This document shows, one piece after another, positions 1-5,602 of a stretch of 12,426 bases of DNA. A model generated the notes under the pieces. It had not been told where the DNA came from and ran no database searches. It was given only the letters and a program-made list of their open reading frames with translations. Position numbers and translations under genes: made by a program. Source of the DNA: Gammaproteobacteria bacterium (GTDB lineage: Bacteria > Pseudomonadota > Gammaproteobacteria > DSM-16500); NCBI GenBank assembly GCA_009885665.1, contig VFKI01000010.1, positions 1 to 12,426 on the forward strand, given 5' to 3'. Within the stretch, counting starts at the first letter, position 1. Every line of letters begins with the position of its first letter.

Positions 1-16
1 GATGGGGGATAGATTC

Positions 17-60
17 GCCTCCGTCCTTGGAGGCTCACCCTTCGGGCGCACTTTGTGCGT
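17..60. repeat. Two short hairpins in a compound inverted repeat
   Basis: GCCTCC (17-22) pairs with GGAGGC (29-34) across a six-base loop. GCGCAC (46-51) pairs with GTGCGT (55-60) across TTT, with one G-T wobble at the base. Together with the structures at 62-86, 87-120 and 131-149 these make a run of hairpins beyond the 3' end of the pckA-yggS transcript. The text at 4-18 (GGGGGATAGATTCGCC) also resembles part of the palindrome at 87-120. This may be the edge of a dispersed repeat that continues left of the window, but no second full copy is visible here. Confidence 0.5.
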
Positions 61-61
61 C

Positions 62-86
62 AAAAACGGCTTTCCTGCCGTTTTTT
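62..86. terminator. Bidirectional rho-independent terminator
   Basis: The stem AAAACGGC / GCCGTTTT closes over a six-base loop (TTTCCT) and is followed by a run of T. On the minus strand the stem is likewise followed by TTTTT, so it can stop transcripts from either side. It lies about 65 bases past the yggS stop and is the natural end of the leftward pckA-yggS transcript. It could also end a rightward gene located before the window. Confidence 0.75.
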
Positions 87-120
87 CTTAAGGGGGAGAA
101 TCGCGATTCGCCCCCTTAAG
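87..120. repeat. 34-base near-perfect palindrome
   Basis: CTTAAGGGGG (87-96) is mirrored by CCCCCTTAAG (111-120), and the centre GAATCGCGATTC (98-109) is itself a perfect palindrome. Only the pair at 97/110 does not match. As RNA this would form a long stem with almost no loop; as DNA it could extrude as a cruciform or bind a dimeric protein. It lies between the yggS stop and the terminator, so it may protect the mRNA 3' end or be part of a dispersed repeat. Confidence 0.7.
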
Positions 121-130
121 TGGCGTCAGG

Positions 131-149
131 CGGGCGAGCTATTTGCCCG
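131..149. repeat. Short hairpin just past yggS stop
   Basis: CGGGC (131-135) pairs with GCCCG (145-149) over a nine-base loop, immediately after the yggS stop codon on the minus strand. There is no T-run after it, so it is not a terminator by itself. Confidence 0.4.
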
Positions 150-150
150 A

Positions 151-840
151 CTAGCCATCTGAATAGTTACGTAATTCCTTATAGGGGGTATCAAATATGG
201 CTGTACCGATGCGAATAATTGTCGCGCCTTCGGCAATGGCGGCTTCAAAATCTTGCGAAGTGCCCATCGAGAGTGTGTCTAGCGGCAACGCTTTTTGAAT
301 TAAGGTGTCGCGTATATCGCGTAAACGGCTAAACGTTGCGCGTTGTTGTATAAAAGTTTTCGCCGGCGCCGGTAAGGCCATTAAGCCCCGTAAGCGCACA
401 TTTGGCAAAGCAATGCATTGCTCGGCCAGTGCGAACACATCGGCCGCTTGTACGCCGCCTTTGCTATTTTCAGCATCTAAATTGACTTCAATGCAAATAT
501 TTAAGGGCGGAAATTCGCTGGGGCGTTGTTCGCTTAAACGTTTAGCGATTTTGCTATTTTCCACGCTATGTACCCAGCTAAAATGCGTGGCAATGGCTCG
601 CGTTTTATTTGTCTGTATTTTACCAATAAAATGCCATTCGGCGGTAGGTAATGCAGCGATTTTTGGTAAGGCTTCTTGTAGGTAATTTTCACCAAATGCC
701 CTTTGCCCTGCGGTATGCAGGGCAATGACTTTTTCAATGGGTTGTTTTTTGCTGACGGCCAATAAATGAATATCAGCGGGATTGCGCGCATATTTTTTTG
801 CATAAGCGGCAATTTGTTGTAACAGCAGCGTTAGGCTCAT
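151..840 (-). CDS. yggS: YggS/PLPBP-family pyridoxal phosphate homeostasis protein
   Basis: The 229-residue protein belongs to the YggS/PROSC family, cytoplasmic PLP-binding proteins with an alanine-racemase-like TIM-barrel fold. They are thought to buffer and distribute PLP and affect amino-acid balance, with no known enzyme activity. Visible family motifs are LAVSKK with the PLP lysine at K31, FGENYLQE (about 50-57), WHFIGKIQTNK (about 69-79), EVNLD, RLRGLMALPAP, and near the end SMGTSQDFEAAI followed by IIRIGTAIF, which grip the PLP phosphate. The length matches the E. coli protein (about 234). The ATG overlaps the pckA stop as ATGA, so translation is probably coupled to pckA and no separate ribosome site is needed. 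Its partner here is unusual: yggS often lies next to proC or yggT, not pckA. Identification is secure. Confidence 0.95.
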   Translation of the reverse strand: MSLTLLLQQIAAYAKKYARNPADIHLLAVSKKQPIEKVIALHTAGQRAFGENYLQEALPKIAALPTAEWHFIGKIQTNKTRAIATHFSWVHSVENSKIAKRLSEQRPSEFPPLNICIEVNLDAENSKGGVQAADVFALAEQCIALPNVRLRGLMALPAPAKTFIQQRATFSRLRDIRDTLIQKALPLDTLSMGTSQDFEAAIAEGATIIRIGTAIFDTPYKELRNYSDG

Positions 841-2405
841 TTTAGCGCGACGGGTCCTGCGGCGTGGATTGCCTCGCTGACCGTAAATTTTTTGAAATTT
901 TCAATAAATTTACTGATTAACTGCTGTGCGCAATCGGTATAGGGCGTTTCACTGACCCATGTCTTACGTGGATCGAGTTTTTTGCTGTCGACACCATGGA
1001 TCGCAGTAGGGATTGCCAAATTAAATCCAGGCAATGTCTCATACGTGGCATCATGCAAGTCCCCGTTAACAACGGCACTTACCACGGCGCGTGTGGTTGG
1101 GATGCTAAACCGTGTGCCGCCTTCGCCGTGTCGGCCGCCCGTCCAGCCGGTGTTGACGAGATAAACGCTTGCGCCACTGTGATCCAAGTGTTTTAACAAT
1201 AAATCTGCATAAACATGCGCAGGACGTGGAAAAAAGGGGGCGCCAAAGCAAGTGCTAAATGTTTCTGTAATCCCTTTGCTGCTGCCGACTTCAGTGCTGC
1301 CGACTAAAGCGGTGTAGCCACTTAAGAAATACCATGCGGCTTGTTCGCGTGTTAGGCGCGCGACGGGCGGCAATACGCCATATAAATCACAGCTTAAAAA
1401 TAATACGGCATGGGGAAGTTTAGCTTGATTGGCGGGGACGCGTAGTGGAATATGTTCGCGCGGGTAAGCGGCGCGCGTGTTTTCTGTCAAATGGCAGTCA
1501 TGATAATCAGGCTGGCCGGTTTCATCTAATACAACGTTTTCCATGACGGCTGTTTCGCGTATGGCATCCCAAATGACTGGTTCACATTCTTTTGATAAAT
1601 CAATACATTTGGCGTAGCAGCCGCCTTCAAAATTAAATATACCTTCTTCGCTCCAGCCATGCTCATCGTCACCAATCAAATAACGTTCTGGATCGGCTGA
1701 TAAAGTTGTCTTGCCGGTGCCAGATAAACCAAAGAAGAGTGCAGAACTGCCATCGCGACCGACATTCGCAGCGCAATGCATGGGGAGTACGCCTTTTTCG
1801 GGCAATATAAAGTTCAACACGGAAAACATCGCTTTTTTCATTTCACCGGCATACAGTGTGCCGACGACTAAAATGGCTTTGCGTGAAAAATCCAACATGA
1901 CCGCGGCATCGCTATTGACGCCATCGCGGCTTGGCTCGGTTTTAAAGCTAGGGACGCATAGCAAAGTCCATTGACCCGCTGGGTCGGCTGCAATGGGTGT
2001 TTCGGCGCGAATAAATAAATTTAAAGCAAATAATTGGTGCCACGCAAGTTCGGTGATCACTTTGACGGGCAAGCCGTAGCGTTGATCTGCGCCAACATGA
2101 TAGTGCGAAACAAAAGCATCATCACGACTGTCGAGGTAAGCGCGTGCTTTTTGCCAGAGATTCATAAAAGTTTCACTGCTGGTGGGCTGGTTGACCGTAT
2201 TCCACGCGACGGCGGTGTCAGTAATGGCGTCGCGGACGATGAAGCGATCTTTAGGCGAGCGACCGGTACGTTTGCCCGTCGTGACGCTCAGGGCTTTATT
2301 GGCGGCAAGTACGCCTTCTTTGCGCGCGAGTGCGTGATCGATTAATGCTTGAGCAGATAAATCCGTGTAGAGCTTGGTGCTGACGGTGGTGTCTAGGGCT
2401 GACAT
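837..2405 (-). CDS. pckA: ATP-dependent phosphoenolpyruvate carboxykinase
   Basis: Cytosolic enzyme that converts oxaloacetate and ATP to PEP, CO2 and ADP, the first committed step of gluconeogenesis from TCA-cycle intermediates. With the chosen start it has 522 residues, close to the usual 520-540. Motifs in order: RTGRSPKD (about 46-53, substrate binding), YAGEMKK (about 185-191, metal lysine), P-loop GLSGTGKTT (about 226-234), the ATP-PEPCK signature LIGDDEHGW (about 243-251), and NTGWTGG near 418-424. An in-frame ATG seven codons upstream (2424-2426) has no ribosome site before it, while the ATG at 2403-2405 is preceded by TGGAG at 2416-2420 with a ten-base gap, so I prefer the shorter form. 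Its stop overlaps the yggS start by four bases, giving a two-gene transcript. Active-site motifs look intact. Confidence 0.96.
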   Translation of the reverse strand: MSALDTTVSTKLYTDLSAQALIDHALARKEGVLAANKALSVTTGKRTGRSPKDRFIVRDAITDTAVAWNTVNQPTSSETFMNLWQKARAYLDSRDDAFVSHYHVGADQRYGLPVKVITELAWHQLFALNLFIRAETPIAADPAGQWTLLCVPSFKTEPSRDGVNSDAAVMLDFSRKAILVVGTLYAGEMKKAMFSVLNFILPEKGVLPMHCAANVGRDGSSALFFGLSGTGKTTLSADPERYLIGDDEHGWSEEGIFNFEGGCYAKCIDLSKECEPVIWDAIRETAVMENVVLDETGQPDYHDCHLTENTRAAYPREHIPLRVPANQAKLPHAVLFLSCDLYGVLPPVARLTREQAAWYFLSGYTALVGSTEVGSSKGITETFSTCFGAPFFPRPAHVYADLLLKHLDHSGASVYLVNTGWTGGRHGEGGTRFSIPTTRAVVSAVVNGDLHDATYETLPGFNLAIPTAIHGVDSKKLDPRKTWVSETPYTDCAQQLISKFIENFKKFTVSEAIHAAGPVALK

Positions 2406-2415
2406 GTTTGGTTTT

Positions 2416-2420
2416 CTCCA
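2416..2420 (-). promoter_or_regulatory. Ribosome binding site deciding the pckA start
   Basis: On the minus strand TGGAG precedes the ATG at 2403-2405 by ten bases. The alternative upstream ATG (2424-2426) has no purine-rich site in front of it, so this site favours a start at the peptide MSALDTT. The spacing is on the long side, hence moderate confidence. Confidence 0.55.
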
Positions 2421-2472
2421 GGGCATCAGGCGAAAAATACGGTAGAGAGTATAAAAATTAGCGAAGACTATA

Positions 2473-2484
2473 CCGCAGTTGCGG
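2473..2484. repeat. Small palindrome between pckA and the SseB-domain gene
   Basis: CCGCA and TGCGG flank a two-base centre in the 119-140 base gap between the divergent genes. It is a possible operator for either gene, but the arms are only five bases, and no clear promoter with both boxes could be assigned to pckA in this gap. Confidence 0.3.
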
Positions 2485-2545
2485 CAGTTTAGCCATATTG
2501 TCTAAAAGTATGCGAAAATGTCTGGCTTACCTTATGTGAGAAAGC

Positions 2546-2974
2546 ATGATGACTGAACTAGAACAAGCCATTGTCGCGGCTTATGCGACGCCGGGCGAAC
2601 AAACAATTGTCAACCGTGTGTATGCTTGTTTGTTGCGCTCGACGCTATGGTTGCCGGTGCAGCGTGAACAAATCGCGGGAGATACTGAGCCGTATCGACC
2701 ACTATATGCCGTGCTGGAAGAAAAATGTTTTATGCCGCTATTTGACAGTGTTGAGCGGCTGGAAGCGTGGGCGGGCGAAACGTTGGCTGAAATTCGCCAT
2801 GTCAGTGTGCTCGGGCGGGAAGTGATTGCCAGCGTGGGCGATACGGTGTACTTGGCGCTGAATCCAGGCGTAGCCTGTTATAAAGAATTTTCGTCAGAAG
2901 AAGTGAAGTATTTGAAGAAGGTGGTGGGAAAGTTGGCGGGAATGGTGCAGCCTGATGCGCCTGAGTTGAATTGA
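2546..2974 (+). CDS. SseB N-terminal-domain protein
   Basis: A 142-residue soluble protein resembling the N-terminal domain of the SseB family (enhanced serine sensitivity protein of E. coli; the domain is also annotated as type III secretion regulator SseB). Typical elements are the leading ELEQAIVAAYATPGE, the strand LLRSTLWLPVQ (about 29-39), CFMPLFDSVERLEAW (about 61-75), and LALNPG (about 103-108) followed by KEFSSEEVKYLK. There is no signal peptide and no membrane segment. It has only the N-terminal domain; E. coli SseB is longer (about 258 residues). Two ATGs stand in tandem (2546 and 2549); the weak GAGA upstream fits either. The molecular function of this domain is poorly defined. 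It is alone, divergent from pckA, with no secretion genes near, so a type III role should not be inferred. Confidence 0.75.
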   Translation: MMTELEQAIVAAYATPGEQTIVNRVYACLLRSTLWLPVQREQIAGDTEPYRPLYAVLEEKCFMPLFDSVERLEAWAGETLAEIRHVSVLGREVIASVGDTVYLALNPGVACYKEFSSEEVKYLKKVVGKLAGMVQPDAPELN

Positions 2975-2986
2975 ATTGACGCAGCG

Positions 2987-3037
2987 CACTAGCTGCGCCT
3001 CGTCGTGATAACAGCGATTATTATGAGGCGCGTAGTG
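2987..3037. repeat. Inverted repeat downstream of the SseB-domain gene
   Basis: CACTAGCTGCGCCTC (2987-3001) pairs imperfectly with GAGGCGCGTAGTG (3025-3037) across a 23-base loop; the seven-base inner arm GCGCCTC/GAGGCGC is perfect. It starts 12 bases after the stop codon and could end or protect that transcript. No T-run follows on either strand, so an intrinsic terminator is not supported. Confidence 0.45.
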
Positions 3038-3054
3038 ACTAAAAAACTCGGATA

Positions 3055-3199
3055 CTCCGACATTCCGCACCTTTGTCTTTTTCGATAACTCTTCGTTAAA
3101 AATGTATTTTAAATGCTCATTTGCTTGCGTGTAAACTGCGCTTTAAAACCCATTTTTGCCTCGATTTATACAAAAAATACTTTAGTGCGGAATGCCGGA
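3055..3199. mobile_element. MITE-like inverted-repeat element, copy 1
   Basis: The ends are inverted repeats: TCCGACATTCCGCAC (3056-3070) against GTGCGGAATGCCGG (3185-3198), one mismatch in 14. The element is about 145 bases, too short for a transposase, with AT-rich inner text. Its left part (GTCTTTTTCGATAACTCTTC, 3075-3094) and right part (CAAAAAATACTTTAGTGCGG, 3171-3190) recur in the longer copy at 3771-4080. It abuts the 3' end of the FKBP gene, ending about four bases after that stop. A palindromic non-autonomous element is the simplest reading; no target duplication was clearly seen. Confidence 0.6.
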
Positions 3200-3202
3200 T
3201 AC

Positions 3203-3703
3203 TTATGCTTTTTTATCGATTTTCACTAATTCAACATCAAAGTATAATGTTTGATTCGGGCCAATCGCAGGTGGCGCGCCGTGTTCGCCATAAGCAAGAT
3301 CTGCAGGAATGATCAACTGCCATTTGGAACCGACAGGCATCATTTTTAATGCTTCAGTCCAGCCTTTGATTAAGCCATTGACTGGAAATGTGGCGGCTTG
3401 TTTGCCATCGGTTGTGTCGAATACCGTGCCATCTTTTAACTTGCCGGTATAGTTAACCGTAACCAAATCAGTATCCGTTGGGATGGCGCCGGTGCCTGGG
3501 GTGATGACTTTATACTGTAAACCATCTTTGGTCGTCTTGAAGCCGGTGGTAGTTTGTTGTGCTGCAATAGTCGTTTCTTGCATAGTGGTCGTTGTTCCTG
3601 TGGTTGTTGTGTTCGTCGTTGTATCAGCGGCATAAATGCTGCCAGTGACGCTAAAAATTGCTAGCGCAACCGCTGCACGTGTTAAAGAAGTCCCATATTG
3701 CAT
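3203..3703 (-). CDS. Exported FKBP-type peptidyl-prolyl cis-trans isomerase (Mip/FkpA-like)
   Basis: A 166-residue protein with an N-terminal signal peptide (hydrophobic AAVALAIFSVTG, likely cut after YA at residue 25), a threonine-rich stretch of about 30 residues (27-53), and one FKBP domain (about 59-164). FKBP pocket residues are present: Y85 (VNYTG), F95 and D96 (TVFD), V108 and I112 in FPVNGLIKGW, W115, Y138 (DLAYGE) and F155. It should catalyse proline isomerisation and help protein folding in the periplasm. It lacks the N-terminal helical dimerisation domain of Mip and FkpA, replaced by the low-complexity linker, so it is probably monomeric. The start is firm: GGAGGT at 3709-3714 lies five bases before the ATG. 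It is a single gene boxed in by two related repeat elements. Confidence 0.9.
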   Translation of the reverse strand: MQYGTSLTRAAVALAIFSVTGSIYAADTTTNTTTTGTTTTMQETTIAAQQTTTGFKTTKDGLQYKVITPGTGAIPTDTDLVTVNYTGKLKDGTVFDTTDGKQAATFPVNGLIKGWTEALKMMPVGSKWQLIIPADLAYGEHGAPPAIGPNQTLYFDVELVKIDKKA

Positions 3704-3708
3704 GACAC

Positions 3709-3714
3709 ACCTCC
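3709..3714 (-). promoter_or_regulatory. Strong ribosome binding site of the FKBP gene
   Basis: GGAGGT on the minus strand, five bases before the ATG, matches the anti-Shine-Dalgarno sequence almost completely and fixes the start. Confidence 0.75.
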
Positions 3715-3733
3715 ATAGAAAAGAAAGATTAAG

Positions 3734-3764
3734 CTGCCTATAGCATGGCAGTTTATTAAGTGAA
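3734..3764 (-). promoter_or_regulatory. Candidate promoter of the FKBP gene
   Basis: On the minus strand TTCACT (3759-3764) and TATAGG (3737-3742) are 16 bases apart, and TGC just before the -10 box makes an extended -10. The -10 box is bracketed by CTGCC/GGCAG arms (3734-3738 and 3747-3751), which could be an operator. Both hexamers match the consensus at only four of six positions, so this is a weak call. The promoter would lie just outside the edge of repeat copy 2. Confidence 0.3.
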
Positions 3765-3770
3765 TATCAA

Positions 3771-4080
3771 TCCGACATTCCAAGGATCCGTCTTTTTTGG
3801 TAACTATTCAGCTGGGGCTGCATTTTGCAGAAAACGGCCAGATTTGAGCCAAGATATTGTGAAAAATTGATGAAAAAGCGGCGCATGCATCACAATATAC
3901 GAGCATTTTGAAGCACATTCGCAAAAGATTGGCCGAAGATGGCCGTTTGCCTAAGCTACCTGAACAGTTACCTTTTTTGATAACGCTTTCGTATCTACTG
4001 CAAAAGATAAGGCAGGGGAACTGAGTACGCGGCAAACTGCATGAGATGATGCAAAAAATACTTTGGTGCGGAATGTCGGC
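3771..4080. mobile_element. MITE-like inverted-repeat element, copy 2 (long, composite)
   Basis: This fills most of the 404-base gap between the FKBP gene and pyrF. The left end TCCGACATTCC (3771-3781) is inverted at the right end GGAATGTCGG (4070-4079). Its right 28 bases (4052-4079) match copy 1 (3171-3198) at 26 positions. It is about 165 bases longer than copy 1, mainly because of a nested palindromic unit at 3799-3972. Part of the remainder (3992-4049) recurs after fecR at 6397-6455. Open frames inside (for example 3808-4035 on the minus strand) show no recognisable domain and are probably not genes. Confidence 0.6.
3799..3972. repeat. Nested palindromic unit inside repeat copy 2
   Basis: GGTAACTATTCAG (3799-3811) and CTGAACAGTTACC (3960-3972) are inverted with 12 of 13 matches, and further in AAACGGCCA (3832-3840) pairs with TGGCCGTTT. 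The text CTTTTTTGGTAAC (3792-3804) and CTTTTTTGATAAC (3972-3984) stands as a direct repeat at both borders, as expected if a 170-base element inserted with duplication of its target, although the direct and inverted repeats overlap in GGTAAC. Confidence 0.5.
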
Positions 4081-4107
4081 TCTGACGTAATCTTTCAGTA
4101 ATTACGA

Positions 4108-4890
4108 TCAAGTCATACGCTTTTGATAAGCCTGCCAGCCAGCTTCGCGATATTTTTTCGCGGCATTCAGCGGGGCGGAGGCTCTTAAAATGCCGCGGCC
4201 AACAATGATGATATCGCTGCCGTTTTCGAGTATGGCTTGTTCAGGCGTAATATATTGCTGGCCAAGCGTGTCGGTTTTCTCTGAAAATTGAACGCCTGGC
4301 GTGAGATAAAGCCAATCATTTGGCGTGTCGAAGCGCTGTTGAGCAATAAACCCAAACACAGTTTCCGGATGTTGTTCCGCTAATTGTAATGTCGTTTGTT
4401 GATAAATTTCACTAAATAGGTTGCCGGCCGAACTCATTTGCGCCAATAGCAAGACGCCACGTACACCCGGATGGCGGTTATTGGCTAACCCTTGAATAAT
4501 GCCAGGCCCTGGCAAGCTATGTGCATTGATGATGTCGGCCCATTCGGCGATACGATAAATGCCATGCCAATATTGCAAATGGACGGTATGGCCGATATCC
4601 GCAAATTTACGGTCTTCAAAAATGAGAAATTGATGCTTGTCTGCCAGTTCGCGCAAGCGTTGCGTCAATTTTGGCGTGAAATCTTCAATGATATCAATAT
4701 GGGTTTTTAGGATGCACAGTTCTGGACCTAGGGTATCTGCGAGATCAATTAATTCAGCTGCGCGCGTCACATCGGCAGAAAGCGCCAGATTTGTTTGCTT
4801 GGCATCCAATAATGTCAATAATTTCTTAGCAAGCGGATGGGTGCAATCGGCGGCGCGCGCAGTATATGTCTTATGTTTTATCTGTGTCAT
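4108..4890 (-). CDS. pyrF: Orotidine 5'-phosphate decarboxylase, eukaryotic-like type
   Basis: Converts OMP to UMP, the last step of de novo pyrimidine synthesis; a cytosolic TIM-barrel dimer. The 260-residue protein carries the catalytic lysine-aspartate tetrad: K62 in ILKTHID, then D93, K95 and D98 in FEDRKFADIG. LSAD (37-40), MSS (152-154), LTPGV (196-200) and IIIVGRG (227-233) bind the nucleotide. Wording such as HPLAKKLL, LCILKTHIDI, QYWHGIYRIAEWADI.NAH and LGQQY follows human UMPS and yeast Ura3 much more closely than the roughly 245-residue E. coli type. The ATG follows the pyrE stop with no base between, so it is probably translated by ribosomes finishing pyrE; no strong ribosome site precedes it. 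Catalytic residues are all present. Confidence 0.95.
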   Translation of the reverse strand: MTQIKHKTYTARAADCTHPLAKKLLTLLDAKQTNLALSADVTRAAELIDLADTLGPELCILKTHIDIIEDFTPKLTQRLRELADKHQFLIFEDRKFADIGHTVHLQYWHGIYRIAEWADIINAHSLPGPGIIQGLANNRHPGVRGVLLLAQMSSAGNLFSEIYQQTTLQLAEQHPETVFGFIAQQRFDTPNDWLYLTPGVQFSEKTDTLGQQYITPEQAILENGSDIIIVGRGILRASAPLNAAKKYREAGWQAYQKRMT

Positions 4891-5514
4891 TTAAGTCGAC
4901 TCACAGGTTTCACCGCAATTATTTGCTTGGTAAGCCGCAATGGCGGCTTTTTCAGCGTCAGTTGTATGCGAAGAGCGTATTAATGTGTCTAATATTTCGC
5001 GGAGTGTGAACGTTGCGTGCACTGTAAATCCTTGTTTTTTCATGTTTTCTTTGCCACCTTGCGCGCGATCTATCAATATCGCGACATCCGTCACTTTCAT
5101 TTCAACGGCTTGCAAATCGGTGGCTGTTTCAAGGATGCTGCCGCCCGTCGTCATGATATCTTCGATGATGAGGCACGTTTGGCCAGGTTTGAATGCCCCT
5201 TCAATGGATTGTTTGGTGCCGTGTTGTTTTTTTTCTTTGCGGCGCATAATCATCGGCATATTGTGTTGTAGTGACAAGCAGGTCGCGATTGGCAGCGCAG
5301 TATAAGGCACGCCGCAAATACGGTCAGCGGTTTTGGCGCGACTGCTTAAAGTTTGCCAATAAAGGGAAGCGACAGTGCGCAGAATTTCGGGATAAGAAAT
5401 GATTTGGCGTAAGTCCATATAGACGGATGATTGCTGGCCACTCTTTAAAGTGAAGTTGCCGAAGCGAATGGCATGGATACGGTGTAGGGCATAAATAAAT
5501 TCTTCACGGGTCAT
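4891..5514 (-). CDS. pyrE: Orotate phosphoribosyltransferase, UMP-synthase-like
   Basis: Joins orotate to PRPP to make OMP, step five of pyrimidine synthesis. The 207-residue protein has the type I phosphoribosyltransferase fold: LKSGQQSSVYMDLR (23-36), CGVPYTALPIAT (67-78), the mobile catalytic loop RRKEKKQHGTK (91-101) and the PRPP motif CLIIEDIMTTGGS (114-126) with E118 and D119. CGVPYTALP, the loop, and KVTDVAILIDRAQGGK closely follow the N-terminal half of human UMPS. The start is well fixed by AAGGAG (5521-5526) six bases upstream. It is the first gene of a two-gene unit with pyrF. The C-terminal CGETCEST is short of the linker that joins the halves in eukaryotes, and a TAA separates the two proteins. 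Confidence 0.95.
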   Translation of the reverse strand: MTREEFIYALHRIHAIRFGNFTLKSGQQSSVYMDLRQIISYPEILRTVASLYWQTLSSRAKTADRICGVPYTALPIATCLSLQHNMPMIMRRKEKKQHGTKQSIEGAFKPGQTCLIIEDIMTTGGSILETATDLQAVEMKVTDVAILIDRAQGGKENMKKQGFTVHATFTLREILDTLIRSSHTTDAEKAAIAAYQANNCGETCEST

Positions 5515-5542
5515 GGCGGGCTCCTTGATGGCATTTATGCAG

Positions 5543-5548
5543 ATTATA
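5543..5548 (-). promoter_or_regulatory. Candidate -10 box of the pyrEF promoter
   Basis: A perfect TATAAT on the minus strand, placed to give a leader of about 20 bases before the pyrE ATG. The position 17 bases upstream reads GCCATA, a poor -35, so the assignment rests on the -10 box alone. Such a short leader leaves no room for the attenuator seen before E. coli pyrE. Confidence 0.35.
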
Positions 5549-5586
5549 GCGGAAATTTCTCCAATTATGGCATAGTATTAAGCAAA

Positions 5587-5592
5587 GAGGAG
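5587..5592 (+). promoter_or_regulatory. Ribosome binding site of the FecR-domain gene
   Basis: GAGGAG lies ten bases before the ATG at 5603, slightly far but the only purine-rich site here; it supports this start. Confidence 0.5.
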
Positions 5593-5602
5593 TATACGCA
5601 TC

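Noticed and set aside
2987..3037. Inverted repeat as an intrinsic terminator
   Set aside because: The stem is imperfect with a long loop and no T-run follows on either strand; kept only as an inverted repeat.
3121..3312. 63-codon frame on the plus strand
   Set aside because: Runs from repeat copy 1 into the FKBP gene antisense; no ribosome site or domain.
3808..4035. 75-codon frame on the minus strand inside repeat copy 2
   Set aside because: It lies wholly within the composite repeat and spans the nested unit border; no domain, signal or ribosome site is visible. More likely a chance frame in repeated DNA.
4086..4106. CGTAAT/ATTACG hairpin just after pyrF as its terminator
   Set aside because: The stem is six AT-rich pairs over nine bases with no T-run, too weak to call.
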